From NCBI GenBank assembly GCA_020436835.1, contig JAGQWZ010000005.1:1-49562 (forward strand): a stretch of DNA of 49,562 bases. Direction: 5' to 3'. Below are positions 37,184-46,961 of the stretch, in pieces. Every line of letters starts with the position of its first letter. The stretch's first letter is position 1. Under the pieces are notes generated by a model, which made no database searches, was not told the DNA's origin, and saw only the letters and a list, made by a program, of their open reading frames with translations. The position numbers were made by a program, and so were the translations under genes. Origin of the DNA: Saprospiraceae bacterium (lineage in GTDB: Bacteria; Bacteroidota; Bacteroidia; Chitinophagales; Saprospiraceae).

Positions 37184-38691
37184 TTGTCTCCATATAGCTC
37201 CATGAAAGCGGATTCATACTTATCACCAGTAGACCACTTTGGACGCGAGGATTTGTCAGCAACAAGTCGGGCTGCATAGGCATATGCCTTGCAGAATTTC
37301 ACCACATAGGATAGATCGATGGTCTCAACTTCATCACCAGGTTGATGATAGTTTTTCAAAATTTCATTATCGAATTGCCGAAAGCCCGGACTGAAGGTGG
37401 GTGCAGGTATGCCTTTAGCTGCGAAAGAAACATTATCAGAGCGATCGAAAAGATTCTGTTCCGGGGCGGGATCCGCAAATGTCTCCAGTCCAAATGCCTC
37501 ACAAGCTTTATTAAGCTCCGGAGCTGCACCCACTCGATTTAAGCCCATGACCGACACAATCGTGGAATCACTATTTCCTGCACCATCGGTATTTAAGTTG
37601 AAAATGATTTTTTCCAGTGGGACTGTCGGATGTTCGACGTAATACTTACTCCCCAATAACCCCACCTCTTCTGCGGTGAAAGCAATGAAGATGACGGACC
37701 GGGCCGGTGGATTCTTTCCCAAAGTTTCTGCTGCCGATAGAAGGGCTGTGACACCAAACGCATTATCTCTGGCGCCATTGAATATTGAATCCTTTTCGGT
37801 TGATGGCCTTTCCTGCGATTTGAAAGTGCCAACGTGATCAAAATGTGCGGTGAGCGCCACATATTCATCCTTCAGCTTTGGATCTTTACCAGGGATCACC
37901 CCCACTACATTAGGAGAGGGATCTTTCCTTATCTCCGTTCCGTCAGTCACAAATTGAAAATCAAGCTCATCATCCTTCAGCGCGTTCAAAGTTTCCTCTG
38001 ACAGGTTGTTTACCAACAGGACAGGAAAGTCCATTTCGCCGTCTCCATCCAAGATCTCCATTCTACCGGATCCCAAATAACGCTTGATGAGATTCCAGGG
38101 ATGCCGGCCATTATAGATTTCCACAAGGCCCAGAGCTCCCTGGGCCTTAAGCTGGTGTTTTTTTTCTGCAGTCAAACTCAATGCCTCCAGAGGATCGGAA
38201 ACTTCATCGCTTCCAAAATAGGCGATCACCAATTTGCCATCCACCTCTTTAGTAATTTCTTCACTTGTGGCATGTGGCAGGAATTTGACCACGCCCGTCA
38301 AATCGCTTTTGGGAGCACTCCGGATCAAAAGATCATCTGAAATATTCATCTTTTGTTCACCAAGACTCAACGTACCCTGGGACGGTGGGATCACCATGCC
38401 AAATGGAATGATTTGATAGAAACTCTTTCCACCGCCAGGCTTTAAACCGAAACGGCGAAATTGCTCGGCGATATATCGTGCTGCCACCCAATTGCCCATT
38501 TCTCCGGTCTTTCGACCTTTTAATTCATCTGAGGCTAAAAACCTAAGATGAGCTTCGACTTGTTGTCGCAAGATCATGTCTTCCAATTGCTGGGCCTGGG
38601 AATGACCTGGATTCGAGAAAAAGAAAGTGGCGAAAAGCAGACTTGTGGCCAGTAGGGATACCCACCTCTCTGGTCGTTGATTGTTATACAT
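37180..38691 (-). CDS. M28-family zinc metallopeptidase with PA-type insert
   Basis: 503 residues with an export signal ending near GHSQAQ. Residues ~125-240 look like a PA-type insert between the two parts of the peptidase. The metal-binding residues of the M28 fold are present: His in TAHFDHVG, bridging Asp in GARDNAFG, catalytic Glu and metal Glu in TAEEVGLLG, Asp in NLNTDG, and a final His in KNYHQPGDE. It is predicted to be a periplasmic or secreted aminopeptidase. It overlaps the LuxR-type regulator gene by 4 bases. Confidence 0.92.
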   Translation of the reverse strand: MYNNQRPERWVSLLATSLLFATFFFSNPGHSQAQQLEDMILRQQVEAHLRFLASDELKGRKTGEMGNWVAARYIAEQFRRFGLKPGGGKSFYQIIPFGMVIPPSQGTLSLGEQKMNISDDLLIRSAPKSDLTGVVKFLPHATSEEITKEVDGKLVIAYFGSDEVSDPLEALSLTAEKKHQLKAQGALGLVEIYNGRHPWNLIKRYLGSGRMEILDGDGEMDFPVLLVNNLSEETLNALKDDELDFQFVTDGTEIRKDPSPNVVGVIPGKDPKLKDEYVALTAHFDHVGTFKSQERPSTEKDSIFNGARDNAFGVTALLSAAETLGKNPPARSVIFIAFTAEEVGLLGSKYYVEHPTVPLEKIIFNLNTDGAGNSDSTIVSVMGLNRVGAAPELNKACEAFGLETFADPAPEQNLFDRSDNVSFAAKGIPAPTFSPGFRQFDNEILKNYHQPGDEVETIDLSYVVKFCKAYAYAARLVADKSSRPKWSTGDKYESAFMELYGDK

Positions 38692-38896
38692 ATTATTCAG
38701 GTTTGAGCTACTCTTTTAGATTCACCCATTTAGAAAGTATAAAAATAGAGATATTGTTTCGATTCGAAATTCATTATCTATCAACGGGTAGATTTTGTCG
38801 ATAATCTCTCTGGAGTTCAAGCTGTTCCTGTGATCGAACGAGATACCCATGTCCTCGAAACATTTTCCTATTTTCCCGAGAAATTGCAGAGAGTCT

Positions 38897-40213
38897 ATGA
38901 AAAACCTACCTCTTCACTGGAAAATCCTTATCGGAATGCTGCTCGGGATCGTTTTCGGTATCATTGCCAGTGTATTTAAAGTCAATCAATTTGTCATTGA
39001 CTGGATTAAACCCTTTGGTACCATATTCATTAACCTGCTCAAACTGATTGCCATTCCCCTTATCATCGCTTCTTTGATCAAAGGAATTAGCGATCTGCAA
39101 GATATTAGCAAGTTATCCCGAATGGGTGGTCGAACGGTCGTCATTTATTTGTTTACTACTCTTTTTTCAGTCAGTCTGGGTCTTCTATTGGTCAACATTG
39201 TGAAGCCGGGAAAGTCCATCAATGAAGAAACACGGCAAAATCTTTTGGATGGATTTGCCAACGAAGCCTCGGGTAAGATAGCTTTGGCAGAAGCTCAAAA
39301 AGAAAGCGGTCCATTGCAGGCGCTTGTAGACCTGGTGCCGGAAAACATTTTTGGCGCCATGAGTAGCAATGGCAATATGCTCCAGGTGATATTCTTCGTG
39401 ATCCTATTTGGCATCGGGCTTATCCTGATTGAGCCCAAGAAGGCAAAACCAATCACCGATTTTATAGATGGACTGAATGAAGTGGTCTTGAAAATGATCG
39501 ATATGATCATGCTTGCTGCCCCTTACGGTGTCTTTGCTTTGCTTGCTGCCCTAATCGTTGAATCTCCGAACTGGGATCTTTTCAAAGCACTGATGTGGTA
39601 TTCCTTCACTGTCTTACTGGGACTTGCTGTTCTAATTTTAATTGTATATCCTACTCTGGCAAAAATGATCGGTGGCTTTAACTATAAACAATTTTTCAGT
39701 GGCATTGGTCCGGCTCAACTCGTCGCTTTCAGTACAAGCTCAAGTGCTGCTACTTTACCAGTGACCATGGAACGCGTCCAGGAACACATGGGGGTGGATG
39801 AGGAAGTAAGTAGTTTCGTTTTACCTATCGGAGCCACCGTAAATATGGACGGTACCTCCCTTTACCAGGGGGTTGCGGCCATTTTTATTGCCCAGACCTT
39901 TGGACTTGAACTTTCCCTGGGTGCTCAGTTGGGGATTGTCCTGACGGCAACCCTCGCCTCGATTGGTTCTGCTGCCGTACCCAGTGCAGGAATGATCATG
40001 CTTGTAATTGTGCTCGGTTCCGCCGGCATTCCCGAAGCGGGTCTGGCGCTGATCTTTGCGGTTGACCGGCCATTGGATATGGTGCGTACCATTGCCAATG
40101 TGACCAGCGATACTACGGTCAGTATCATTGTAGCTAAAAGTCTGGGCTTATTGGGCGAACCGCACGTACGTGAGTTAGATGATTATTATCATAAAGACGA
40201 GGGAGCTTCTTAA
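38897..40213 (+). CDS. Dicarboxylate/amino acid:cation symporter (DAACS family)
   Basis: The ATG at 38897 (MKNLPLHWKILIGMLLG) is preferred to the upstream 38849 start because it matches the family N-terminus; this gives 438 residues. Eight hydrophobic helices and two re-entrant loops are indicated. Signature sequences are FSTSSSAATLPVTMERV (first hairpin loop), GATVNMDGTSLYQGVAAIF (helix 7 substrate and Na+ site) and VPSAGMIML (second loop). It would import glutamate, aspartate or C4-dicarboxylates with Na+ or H+. It is divergent from the M28 gene across a ~205-bp region. Confidence 0.93.
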   Translation: MKNLPLHWKILIGMLLGIVFGIIASVFKVNQFVIDWIKPFGTIFINLLKLIAIPLIIASLIKGISDLQDISKLSRMGGRTVVIYLFTTLFSVSLGLLLVNIVKPGKSINEETRQNLLDGFANEASGKIALAEAQKESGPLQALVDLVPENIFGAMSSNGNMLQVIFFVILFGIGLILIEPKKAKPITDFIDGLNEVVLKMIDMIMLAAPYGVFALLAALIVESPNWDLFKALMWYSFTVLLGLAVLILIVYPTLAKMIGGFNYKQFFSGIGPAQLVAFSTSSSAATLPVTMERVQEHMGVDEEVSSFVLPIGATVNMDGTSLYQGVAAIFIAQTFGLELSLGAQLGIVLTATLASIGSAAVPSAGMIMLVIVLGSAGIPEAGLALIFAVDRPLDMVRTIANVTSDTTVSIIVAKSLGLLGEPHVRELDDYYHKDEGAS

Positions 40214-40339
40214 GCGTGCTTCAGTTTGTAATTAGCTAAAAGAGTACTTCCTGCGGTATCTTCTCAGATTCAGCAGTCAAATAACACCTGATTATATTAA
40301 TTGTGCATTTCGCATATTTGCAGAAAATAGAATTTATTT

Positions 40340-40870
40340 ATGAGCACAGATGTACTTGGGATCGGATCAAGAGTCAACCATCCGGCTTATGGTGACGGAG
40401 TAGTGATCAGAACACACAAGGCAGCCTATGAAGTCTGTTTTATAAAGTTTGGAATAAAGACGGTGGGAAAAACCTATGACCAGTGGGAAATCATTGATGC
40501 TATTGAAGCAGAGGAGGAGGTGACTTTTACCGAAGCTGAAAAAGCTCTTATTAAAATTTTAAATGCTTATTCGGATATATCCCAGGTAGTGGAACTGGGT
40601 GATCGCTGGGAAGGTGGAATCATGATCCTTAAACCGGATGATGAAAATCTGAAGGCAAAGGAGATACCGATTGAAACTTTCTTCCATAAAATTGTTATGG
40701 TAAGAGACAGGTTGAGAGTGATGGAACAACGTATAAACAGCAGCAAGCTGACTGATGAAGAAAAGGTCAATCTGCAACAATACATTACCCGGATTTATGG
40801 CAGCCTCACTACTTTTAATGTATTATTCAAGTATAAAGAGGATAATTTCATCGGTGAAAAATCGGATTAG
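40340..40870 (+). CDS. Conserved hypothetical protein with Tudor-like N-terminus
   Basis: 176 residues, no signal peptide. The N-terminal ~55 residues (IGSRVNHPAYGDGVVI, then VCFIKFGIKTVGK) resemble the small beta-barrel seen at the end of UvrD-type helicases. The rest is helical and acidic, with a C-terminal coiled coil (VMVRDRLRVMEQRINSSKL). The function is not known. Its end overlaps the start of the TlpA-like gene by 17 bases. Confidence 0.8.
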   Translation: MSTDVLGIGSRVNHPAYGDGVVIRTHKAAYEVCFIKFGIKTVGKTYDQWEIIDAIEAEEEVTFTEAEKALIKILNAYSDISQVVELGDRWEGGIMILKPDDENLKAKEIPIETFFHKIVMVRDRLRVMEQRINSSKLTDEEKVNLQQYITRIYGSLTTFNVLFKYKEDNFIGEKSD

Positions 40871-42197
40871 ACTCTCCGGTATCGGTCTGCATCTGGGGCT
40901 GGGTTTTCTCGTGATTTCCTCCTTGGGTTGTTTTGATTTTGGGGACACTTATACCAAGCTCCCTCCGGGTCCATGGCGAGGTGTGCTTAAGCTGGATCCT
41001 GAAAAAAGCAGAGCGTTGACGACCATTCATGAGACAAAGGTGAGTGATAATATCACTTTCGATGAAGTGACCGAAGGTGACCTTCCTTTCAACTTCAATG
41101 TAGTGTACGATGATCCGGAAAATTTCCATCTGGAGATCCATAATGGGGAAGAAACCATTATCCTGGATCAGGTCACTCTTTTTAAAGACCGGGCGACCAA
41201 TAAAGATACGCTGATCATAGAGGTTCCCCCCTACGACTCCTATTTCAAAGTAGTTTTTGAAGACAATATTCTCGAAGGAGAATGGCACGTACCAAGCCGG
41301 GGAAATTACGCAGTGCATTTTGTTGCCCGGCATGGCCAAAATTACCGCTTCACCACCCTGAAAAAAGATCCCATTGCTGATCTAACCGGTAAATGGGAAG
41401 TCACTTTTGGGATAGATGACACCGTACCTGAACCAGCAATTGGTTATTTCGAACAAGATGGAAACCATCTGACCGGAACTTTTGAAACCGAAACGGGCGA
41501 TTATCGATACCTGGAGGGAACCGTGCAGGAAAATAAAGTATATCTGTCCTGTTTTGATGGCGCACATATGTTTCTATTTGAGGCCCTGATTCAGGAAGAT
41601 GGAACACTCAGTGGTGTTTTTCGCAATGGAATCCATTATCTGACCAGCTGGCAGGCAACAAGAAATGCGGATGCAATGCTCAGAGATCCAAAGGCCATTA
41701 CTACATTCAGGGGAGAGAACTTTGAATTTAGCTTCCCGGACGAAAATGGTAAAATGGTCAGTCTCAGCGACTCCTCTTTTCAGGGGAAGCCGAAACTTAT
41801 CCAACTCCTGGGCACCTGGTGTCCAAATTGCGTAGAGGAGACGCGATTCCTGAAGAAATTTCTATCTGAAAATGATCCGGAGCTAATTGTGATCGGCCTG
41901 GCTTTCGAACGCTACGAGAACCCCGGCAAAGCCAAACAAGCCATTGCCCGCTACCGAGACAAAATGGATCTCTCGTATCCCATACTGCATGCCGGACTGT
42001 CCGACAAGAAAGAGGCCTCCCGGCAATTACCAATGTTAAATTCGATCTCAGCTTTCCCAACCTTGATCTTTCTTGATAAACAAAACAAGGTTAAAAGGAT
42101 CTATACCGGGTTTTATGGACCAGCCACCCCCGGTTATGAAGATTTTATCCGTGACTTCAATGAAGGAATAGCAGAGATAAATTCAAATAATCTTTAA
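40854..42197 (+). CDS. TlpA-like thioredoxin-fold lipoprotein
   Basis: The GTG at 40854 is chosen because it begins a lipoprotein signal (VKNRIRLSGIGLHL to SSLGC, Cys at residue ~26); the longer frame from 40755 only overlaps the previous gene. The mature protein has ~240 beta-rich residues (GPWRGVLKLDPEK, GKWEVTFG), then a thioredoxin domain with the redox motif WCPNC in LLGTWCPNCVEETRF and the cis-Pro segment SAFPTLIFLD. It is expected to be a periplasm-facing thiol-disulfide reductase. Confidence 0.88.
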   Translation: MKNRIRLSGIGLHLGLGFLVISSLGCFDFGDTYTKLPPGPWRGVLKLDPEKSRALTTIHETKVSDNITFDEVTEGDLPFNFNVVYDDPENFHLEIHNGEETIILDQVTLFKDRATNKDTLIIEVPPYDSYFKVVFEDNILEGEWHVPSRGNYAVHFVARHGQNYRFTTLKKDPIADLTGKWEVTFGIDDTVPEPAIGYFEQDGNHLTGTFETETGDYRYLEGTVQENKVYLSCFDGAHMFLFEALIQEDGTLSGVFRNGIHYLTSWQATRNADAMLRDPKAITTFRGENFEFSFPDENGKMVSLSDSSFQGKPKLIQLLGTWCPNCVEETRFLKKFLSENDPELIVIGLAFERYENPGKAKQAIARYRDKMDLSYPILHAGLSDKKEASRQLPMLNSISAFPTLIFLDKQNKVKRIYTGFYGPATPGYEDFIRDFNEGIAEINSNNL

Positions 42198-42259
42198 GCT
42201 TGCCGTTGGCAATTACTGCGATTTTCTCCTAACTTGTAATCTTTAAACTTCCTCCTCCC

Positions 42260-43546
42260 ATGCAAGTCCGCTACACCTATCGAATTTTGCCCATCGTATT
42301 TCTGCTTTGTTCCGCAGTGAATATTCCTCTCCTTGCTCAAACGGAAGTAAATTATGATGAGGCTAATGTGCCGGATTTCCAACTGCCCGATCCAAAATAT
42401 AATCCTGAAAGGAAAATCACGATCGATGAGGTAGAGGAATGGGAGGATATACAGCGTCCGTACTTATTGGACTTATTTAGCCAGCAAATGTATGGCGAGT
42501 TTCCCGATGAGGATCTTGATGTCAATTTTATCCTGGAAAGTAACCAGACAGTATTTGATGATATGGGGGTGAGAAAGGAAGTGACCATAAATGTGAAAAG
42601 TGAAAAAGGGGAAAAGGACATTTCACTTCTGATCTATCTGCCCAACCAGAAAGAGCCTGTTCCGATTTTCCTCGGTTTGAATTTTTATGGCAATCACACC
42701 ATCCATTCTGATCCGGAAATCCAGATACATCGAAGTTGGGTTCGAAATAATGAAGATTTTCAAATCACAAATAACCGGGCCAGTGAAAAAAACCGGGGCG
42801 TCAGAACAAATCGCTGGCCGGTAGAATACCTGATTGAACAAGGTTATGGTCTGGCTACAATGTATTACGGTGAGATAGATCCTGACTATGACGATCAGTT
42901 TGAAAATGGGGTCCATGCCCTGCTTCGAGAAGATATTGATAAAGCCGGTTTGTCATCCATATCAGCCTGGGCCTGGGCCTTAAGTCAGGCATTGACTTAT
43001 CTACAACAAGACAATGATGTAGCGGCAGATAAAATTTCTGTTGTAGGTCATTCCAGACTGGGCAAAGCTGCATTGTGGGCAGGGGCGAAAGACAGCCGTT
43101 TTGCCCTGGTTATTTCGAATGACTCAGGATGTGGGGGTGCAGCTCTATCGAGACGGCGCTATGGCGAAACTGTCGCCCGGATCAATCACGCTTTTCCGCA
43201 TTGGTTTTGCCAACCATTCTCCGCATACAATAATGCAGAAGATGAATTACCTTTCGATCAACATACCTTACTTGCTCTGATTGCCCCCAGACCCTTATAT
43301 GTTGCTAGTGCGGAGGAAGATCAGTGGGCTGATCCAAAGGGCGAGTTTCTATCTGCAAGGCATGCGTCATCTGTATACCAACTTTACGGGAAGAAGGGGC
43401 TGTACGATGCAAAGATGCCGGCAGTAGATCAACCACTGCTCGAAAGTGAAGTGGGTTATCATATGCGTAGCGGTGGTCATGATATTACCCGGTATGACTG
43501 GGAGCAATTTGTGAAATTTGCAAATAAACAATTTAAGAAAAGCTAG
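42260..43546 (+). CDS. Glucuronoyl esterase-like alpha/beta hydrolase (CE15)
   Basis: 428 residues with a signal peptide ending near PLLAQ. CE15-type features are an N-terminal LPDPKYN segment, the nucleophile motif GHSRLGKAALW with Ser265, the oxyanion-region sequence SNDSGCGGAALSRR, an acidic region (SAEEDQWADP), and the catalytic His407 in RSGGHDITRYDW. Family members cleave esters of 4-O-methyl-glucuronic acid or other uronates in plant or algal glycans. It is 62 bp after the TlpA-like gene on the same strand and separate from the rhamnose genes. Confidence 0.92.
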   Translation: MQVRYTYRILPIVFLLCSAVNIPLLAQTEVNYDEANVPDFQLPDPKYNPERKITIDEVEEWEDIQRPYLLDLFSQQMYGEFPDEDLDVNFILESNQTVFDDMGVRKEVTINVKSEKGEKDISLLIYLPNQKEPVPIFLGLNFYGNHTIHSDPEIQIHRSWVRNNEDFQITNNRASEKNRGVRTNRWPVEYLIEQGYGLATMYYGEIDPDYDDQFENGVHALLREDIDKAGLSSISAWAWALSQALTYLQQDNDVAADKISVVGHSRLGKAALWAGAKDSRFALVISNDSGCGGAALSRRRYGETVARINHAFPHWFCQPFSAYNNAEDELPFDQHTLLALIAPRPLYVASAEEDQWADPKGEFLSARHASSVYQLYGKKGLYDAKMPAVDQPLLESEVGYHMRSGGHDITRYDWEQFVKFANKQFKKS

Positions 43547-43581
43547 CCGATACCAGTGAACGGTAAGGCACGCATAAATTT

Positions 43582-44010
43582 CTAATTTTCGATAGGTGGT
43601 TTTTTTCGGAGTAATTTTGTTTTACTCCTCGAAATTTTTTGTGATTTTCTCTTTGCGAGAATATTCTTGGACGGTTTTGTGCGAATTCTTTTCTTTTTTG
43701 TTTTTGTAAAAGGAAGTATGAATGAAATTAATTTTTGAATTACTTCTTCCCTGTTTTTTCTTTGACTTCTGAATGCATCTGATCTCAGTTGAAGGATTCC
43801 TTCTTTATTAATTCTTTTATCTCCGCTTCGACAAATCTTTTCCTTGATTTCTTCCGGGAGGGATGAATTTCTGATGTCAAGAGTCAACTGTACGGCTGTT
43901 TCAACTTTATTTACATGTTGACCTCCCGGTCCACCAGAGCGTATTGTCTTCATTCCGATTTCAGACCAGGGAATGCGTAAGTCGTTTCTTATTATTACCT
44001 CCTTTTCCAC
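43582..44010 (-). CDS. arfB: Alternative ribosome-rescue factor ArfB (GGQ peptidyl-tRNA hydrolase)
   Basis: 142 residues, the usual ArfB length. The catalytic GGQ (29-31) sits in RSGGPGGQHVNKVET, and the Lys/Arg-rich tail (KKKRIRTKPSKN, KRKSQKISRSKTK) is the part that enters the empty mRNA channel of stalled ribosomes in characterised members. It releases the nascent chain from non-stop complexes. It is convergent with the CE15 gene and only 12 bp downstream of the reductase gene on the same strand. Confidence 0.93.
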   Translation of the reverse strand: MEKEVIIRNDLRIPWSEIGMKTIRSGGPGGQHVNKVETAVQLTLDIRNSSLPEEIKEKICRSGDKRINKEGILQLRSDAFRSQRKNREEVIQKLISFILPFTKTKKKRIRTKPSKNILAKRKSQKISRSKTKLLRKKPPIEN

Positions 44011-44022
44011 GAGAATAATTTA

Positions 44023-44952
44023 CTAAAAATGCGTGCCATAATTCTCGTAGGCGTAGACGGCTGCGATCAGATCCTGAGAGGCATGGCCTACCGATTTATA
44101 AAGTGTAATCTCCGATTCATTGGTCCTTCCTGTGATCTCGCCTTTGACAAGCTCCGGTAAGGTGCCCACGATGTTACTTTGATCTAATACCCCGCTACTT
44201 AAAGGAATGACCAGGTCACCAGATTCAGTAAGCGCCTGAAGTGTATCAACATATACCTTGGATTTTATAACCACCGAGTCATCTGCTTCACGCATATCGG
44301 GTTTGTAAGAACCAACCAGATCCAAATGAGTTCCCGGTTTTATCCAATCTCCTGGAATCACAGGATCCTTCGCCATGGTGGCGGTACTGATTACATCCGC
44401 ATGCTTAACTGCTTTAGCTAAATCCTCCACCGGAGTAAGATTGACCTCCCCGTTTAGAGATTCCACCAATTGCATTGTCTTCTCCCGGTTTCTTCCCCAC
44501 ACCATTACTTCGGAATATGACCTCACTGCGAGATGGGATCTGATAAGAAAAGGTGCCAGGCTGCCCGTACCAATCATAAGAAACCGGCTGACTTCTTTCC
44601 TGGCCAGATAACTGGCGGCAAGTGCACTGGTAGCAGCAGTCCGGTAATTTGTGAGTACGGGTGCATCCAGTTGGGCAATAGCTTCCCCGGTTTCGGCATT
44701 AAACAGATCATAGGTGCCCCGTATAGTCGGCAGACCTATGTCGCGGTTTTTGGGTAGAACAGTGATAATTTTGATCCCAAGATATTGTCCTTCCACCCAA
44801 GCGGGCATTAGAAGCAGAGTACCTCCGGCATTAAATGCATGGTGATGCCTTTGGGGAACCGATATCTCATTTTTGAAACCATCATGCAAGGCTCCGACCA
44901 GGGAAGGAAAATCCAATATCTGATGAAGCTGAAATCCTGAAATTAATAACAT
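44023..44952 (-). CDS. Ornithine cyclodeaminase/mu-crystallin family reductase
   Basis: The ATG at 44952 (MLLISGFQLHQIL) is preferred to the 45012 start; this gives 309 residues. Family motifs are the substrate Lys segment GIKIITVLPKN, the Arg of NYRTAATSALAA, and the NAD-binding MIGTGSLAPF. The ornithine cyclodeaminase signature DCPGKTE is replaced by VGSYKPDMREAD, which points to a pyrroline-2-carboxylate or ketimine reductase rather than ornithine cyclodeaminase. The arfB gene follows after 12 bp. Confidence 0.9.
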   Translation of the reverse strand: MLLISGFQLHQILDFPSLVGALHDGFKNEISVPQRHHHAFNAGGTLLLMPAWVEGQYLGIKIITVLPKNRDIGLPTIRGTYDLFNAETGEAIAQLDAPVLTNYRTAATSALAASYLARKEVSRFLMIGTGSLAPFLIRSHLAVRSYSEVMVWGRNREKTMQLVESLNGEVNLTPVEDLAKAVKHADVISTATMAKDPVIPGDWIKPGTHLDLVGSYKPDMREADDSVVIKSKVYVDTLQALTESGDLVIPLSSGVLDQSNIVGTLPELVKGEITGRTNESEITLYKSVGHASQDLIAAVYAYENYGTHF

Positions 44953-45009
44953 CGAATAAAGGTACGGAATAGGCGGCAGCGGATCGAAAATATGCGTAAG
45001 GCAGCAACT

Positions 45010-45044
45010 CAAAAAGAAAAAAAGGCAGCTTTAAAAGCCGCCTT
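45010..45044 (-). terminator. Rho-independent terminator of the beta-barrel gene
   Basis: Arms aaggcagcttt (45022-45032) and aaagccgcctt (45034-45044) pair with one G-U wobble when read on the minus strand, and are followed at 45010-45021 by a T-rich run (TTTTTTCTTTTT in minus sense). It lies 19 bp after the stop of the 45063-45746 gene. Confidence 0.85.
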
Positions 45045-45062
45045 TAAAAATAAAATCCTAAC

Positions 45063-45746
45063 CTAAAGAGCCATTTTATAGCCCACGCCAAATCCAAAAC
45101 CATGATTCTTTATATTCAAATCTATTACCGGCAATTTAAAGGAGTCACTTAGACCCTGGCTAAAACGAGCGTCAAAAAACACCTTACCATTACCGGCTGG
45201 AATATCAACTCCGGCAGCAATCACAGCGGCAACGTCAAAACGCTGGTAATTGACCGTCGAAAAATTAATCGGTATATTTGTCAAATTGAAATCAAACAGG
45301 AAATCCGCTCTGGTTTTTACTCTTCCATTCAGGGCATAACTCACTTGTGGTCCTGCAGCCAGATATCCCTTCACGCCTCCGTTCCCAAAGGCATACTTGG
45401 CCATAACCGGAATATCCACATATCGTACTTTAGTGTCTACTCTGACTCCGAGTGGGATATCGAGATTAAATAGATTGACATCCATATTTTCCCTTATGCG
45501 AAATCCCTTTTCCTGATAGTTTGCCTCAGAAATAATCGAGAAATGATCGCTAATCCCATATTCTGTGGTAATACCTAGATTAACACCCGGTAAATATTCA
45601 ACATTTGGAGCCACCAGGTCAATGATTGTGGGCAAACTGACATTATTTAGGTTACCTCCTACTCTGATCCCGGTGTAAAACTGGGCGGATACCACGGTAC
45701 TTAAACTAAGAAAAATGGCTGCTAAATAAATGACTCTCTTTTTCAT
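45063..45746 (-). CDS. Outer-membrane beta-barrel protein, PorT-like
   Basis: 227 residues with a signal peptide ending VVSAQ. The mature part has alternating amphipathic strands typical of an eight-stranded barrel (FYTGIRVGGNLN, FSIISEANYQEKGF, VRYVDIPVMAKYAFG, GYLAAGPQVSYAL, FGFGVGYKMAL), fitting the OMP_b-brl_2/PorT-like families. No specific role can be assigned. A strong terminator follows. Confidence 0.88.
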   Translation of the reverse strand: MKKRVIYLAAIFLSLSTVVSAQFYTGIRVGGNLNNVSLPTIIDLVAPNVEYLPGVNLGITTEYGISDHFSIISEANYQEKGFRIRENMDVNLFNLDIPLGVRVDTKVRYVDIPVMAKYAFGNGGVKGYLAAGPQVSYALNGRVKTRADFLFDFNLTNIPINFSTVNYQRFDVAAVIAAGVDIPAGNGKVFFDARFSQGLSDSFKLPVIDLNIKNHGFGFGVGYKMAL

Positions 45747-45922
45747 GGCTTAAAGATTTAAATGATTAAACTTTCCTCTAAGACCGCATGAAAATGTTAA
45801 GAAGGGTTACTGAGCTGTTAAGTTTCAAAGAAGTTTCCGGAAAAGATGCATCAATCTCTTAAGGAGATAATAAATCCGGAGCTGAAACAATCTTTTTCAA
45901 TGAACAAATATAGCGCAGGCGC

Positions 45923-46960
45923 TCAGTCGTTCAGAATCCTGACAATAAAGGACTGAAGAAGAGCGATCTGATTTTTTGACCGGATCAGATTATGTTCAGG
46001 GGATTGTATCCGATAATAAATGTCTCCCAGGAGATAATCGGTCAAAAATCGCATAGCCTGCTCATAAATGATATAGGCTGGGCCCAAACTCAGATTTGCT
46101 GATTCCTGGAGATTTAACGTTTCGCCGGTACCTTCACGAAATCCCTCTTCCAGAGCCTGATAGATGTCCTTTTTTATAAATACTTCCGATATATTGGCAT
46201 GATCCTCGGGTACAGAGGCTGACATGGATCTAACCAGATCTCCAAAGTCATTAAGGGGTGTCCCCGGCATCACAGTATCCAGGTCGATTATCGCACATGG
46301 TTTTTGGTTTCCATTAAAAAGAACATTGCTCAATTTTGGGTCATTGTGAGTGATCTTTAAGGGCAATTTCAGATTATTGATCTTATCTGCGATATACTGG
46401 TGTTCTTTTATGAAATCTATCTGTTCTCCACTGACCGAGATCCTGTCCGACTTACCATTTTTCAGTGCGAAATTGAACTGATCCAATCTATCTTTGGGAT
46501 TGTGGAAACCCCGGATCGTGTAGTACAAAGAATCAGGAGATAAACTGGACAATGCTGCTGAGAATTGCCCGAATGCACTGGCAACTTCTTTGGCACCTTC
46601 CAGATGATCAAGGTGATCAAGGGTACTTCCATCGATGTAAATAAAACACCTCCACAAATCACCTTCCGGACCGGTATGAGATAATTTACCATCAATGGAC
46701 TGTTTTAATTGGGGGACCTGCAAAGTAAATGAATGATCCTTCTGTAAATGAGCGGTGACCTTCTGGATATTGGAAATGACCTGATCTGCCTGCTTAAAAA
46801 CATAGGTATTGACTCGCTGCAAGATGTACTTTATGCGATCATCTGTCACCAAATAGGTCCTGTGAACAAGTCCGTCTACAATCTCTTTGATCTTAACGTC
46901 ATTACTCATTCCAAAAGCTTCGATCGGCAATTCAATCATCTGATCTGAAATCGTTTGCAT
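45923..46960 (-). CDS. Phosphotransferase of the APH fold, N-acetylhexosamine kinase-like
   Basis: 345 residues from the ATG at 46960, one base after the stop of dinB; a TTG at 46972 is possible. Kinase motifs are the N-lobe ILQRVNTYVFKQ, the Brenner-type catalytic loop ITHNDPKLSNVLF and the metal-binding AIIDLDTVMPGTPLNDFGDL. The N-terminal motif and length resemble NahK-type anomeric sugar kinases, so phosphorylation of an amino sugar or similar is likely. The exact substrate is not determinable. Confidence 0.85.
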   Translation of the reverse strand: MQTISDQMIELPIEAFGMSNDVKIKEIVDGLVHRTYLVTDDRIKYILQRVNTYVFKQADQVISNIQKVTAHLQKDHSFTLQVPQLKQSIDGKLSHTGPEGDLWRCFIYIDGSTLDHLDHLEGAKEVASAFGQFSAALSSLSPDSLYYTIRGFHNPKDRLDQFNFALKNGKSDRISVSGEQIDFIKEHQYIADKINNLKLPLKITHNDPKLSNVLFNGNQKPCAIIDLDTVMPGTPLNDFGDLVRSMSASVPEDHANISEVFIKKDIYQALEEGFREGTGETLNLQESANLSLGPAYIIYEQAMRFLTDYLLGDIYYRIQSPEHNLIRSKNQIALLQSFIVRILND

Positions 46961-46961
46961 G

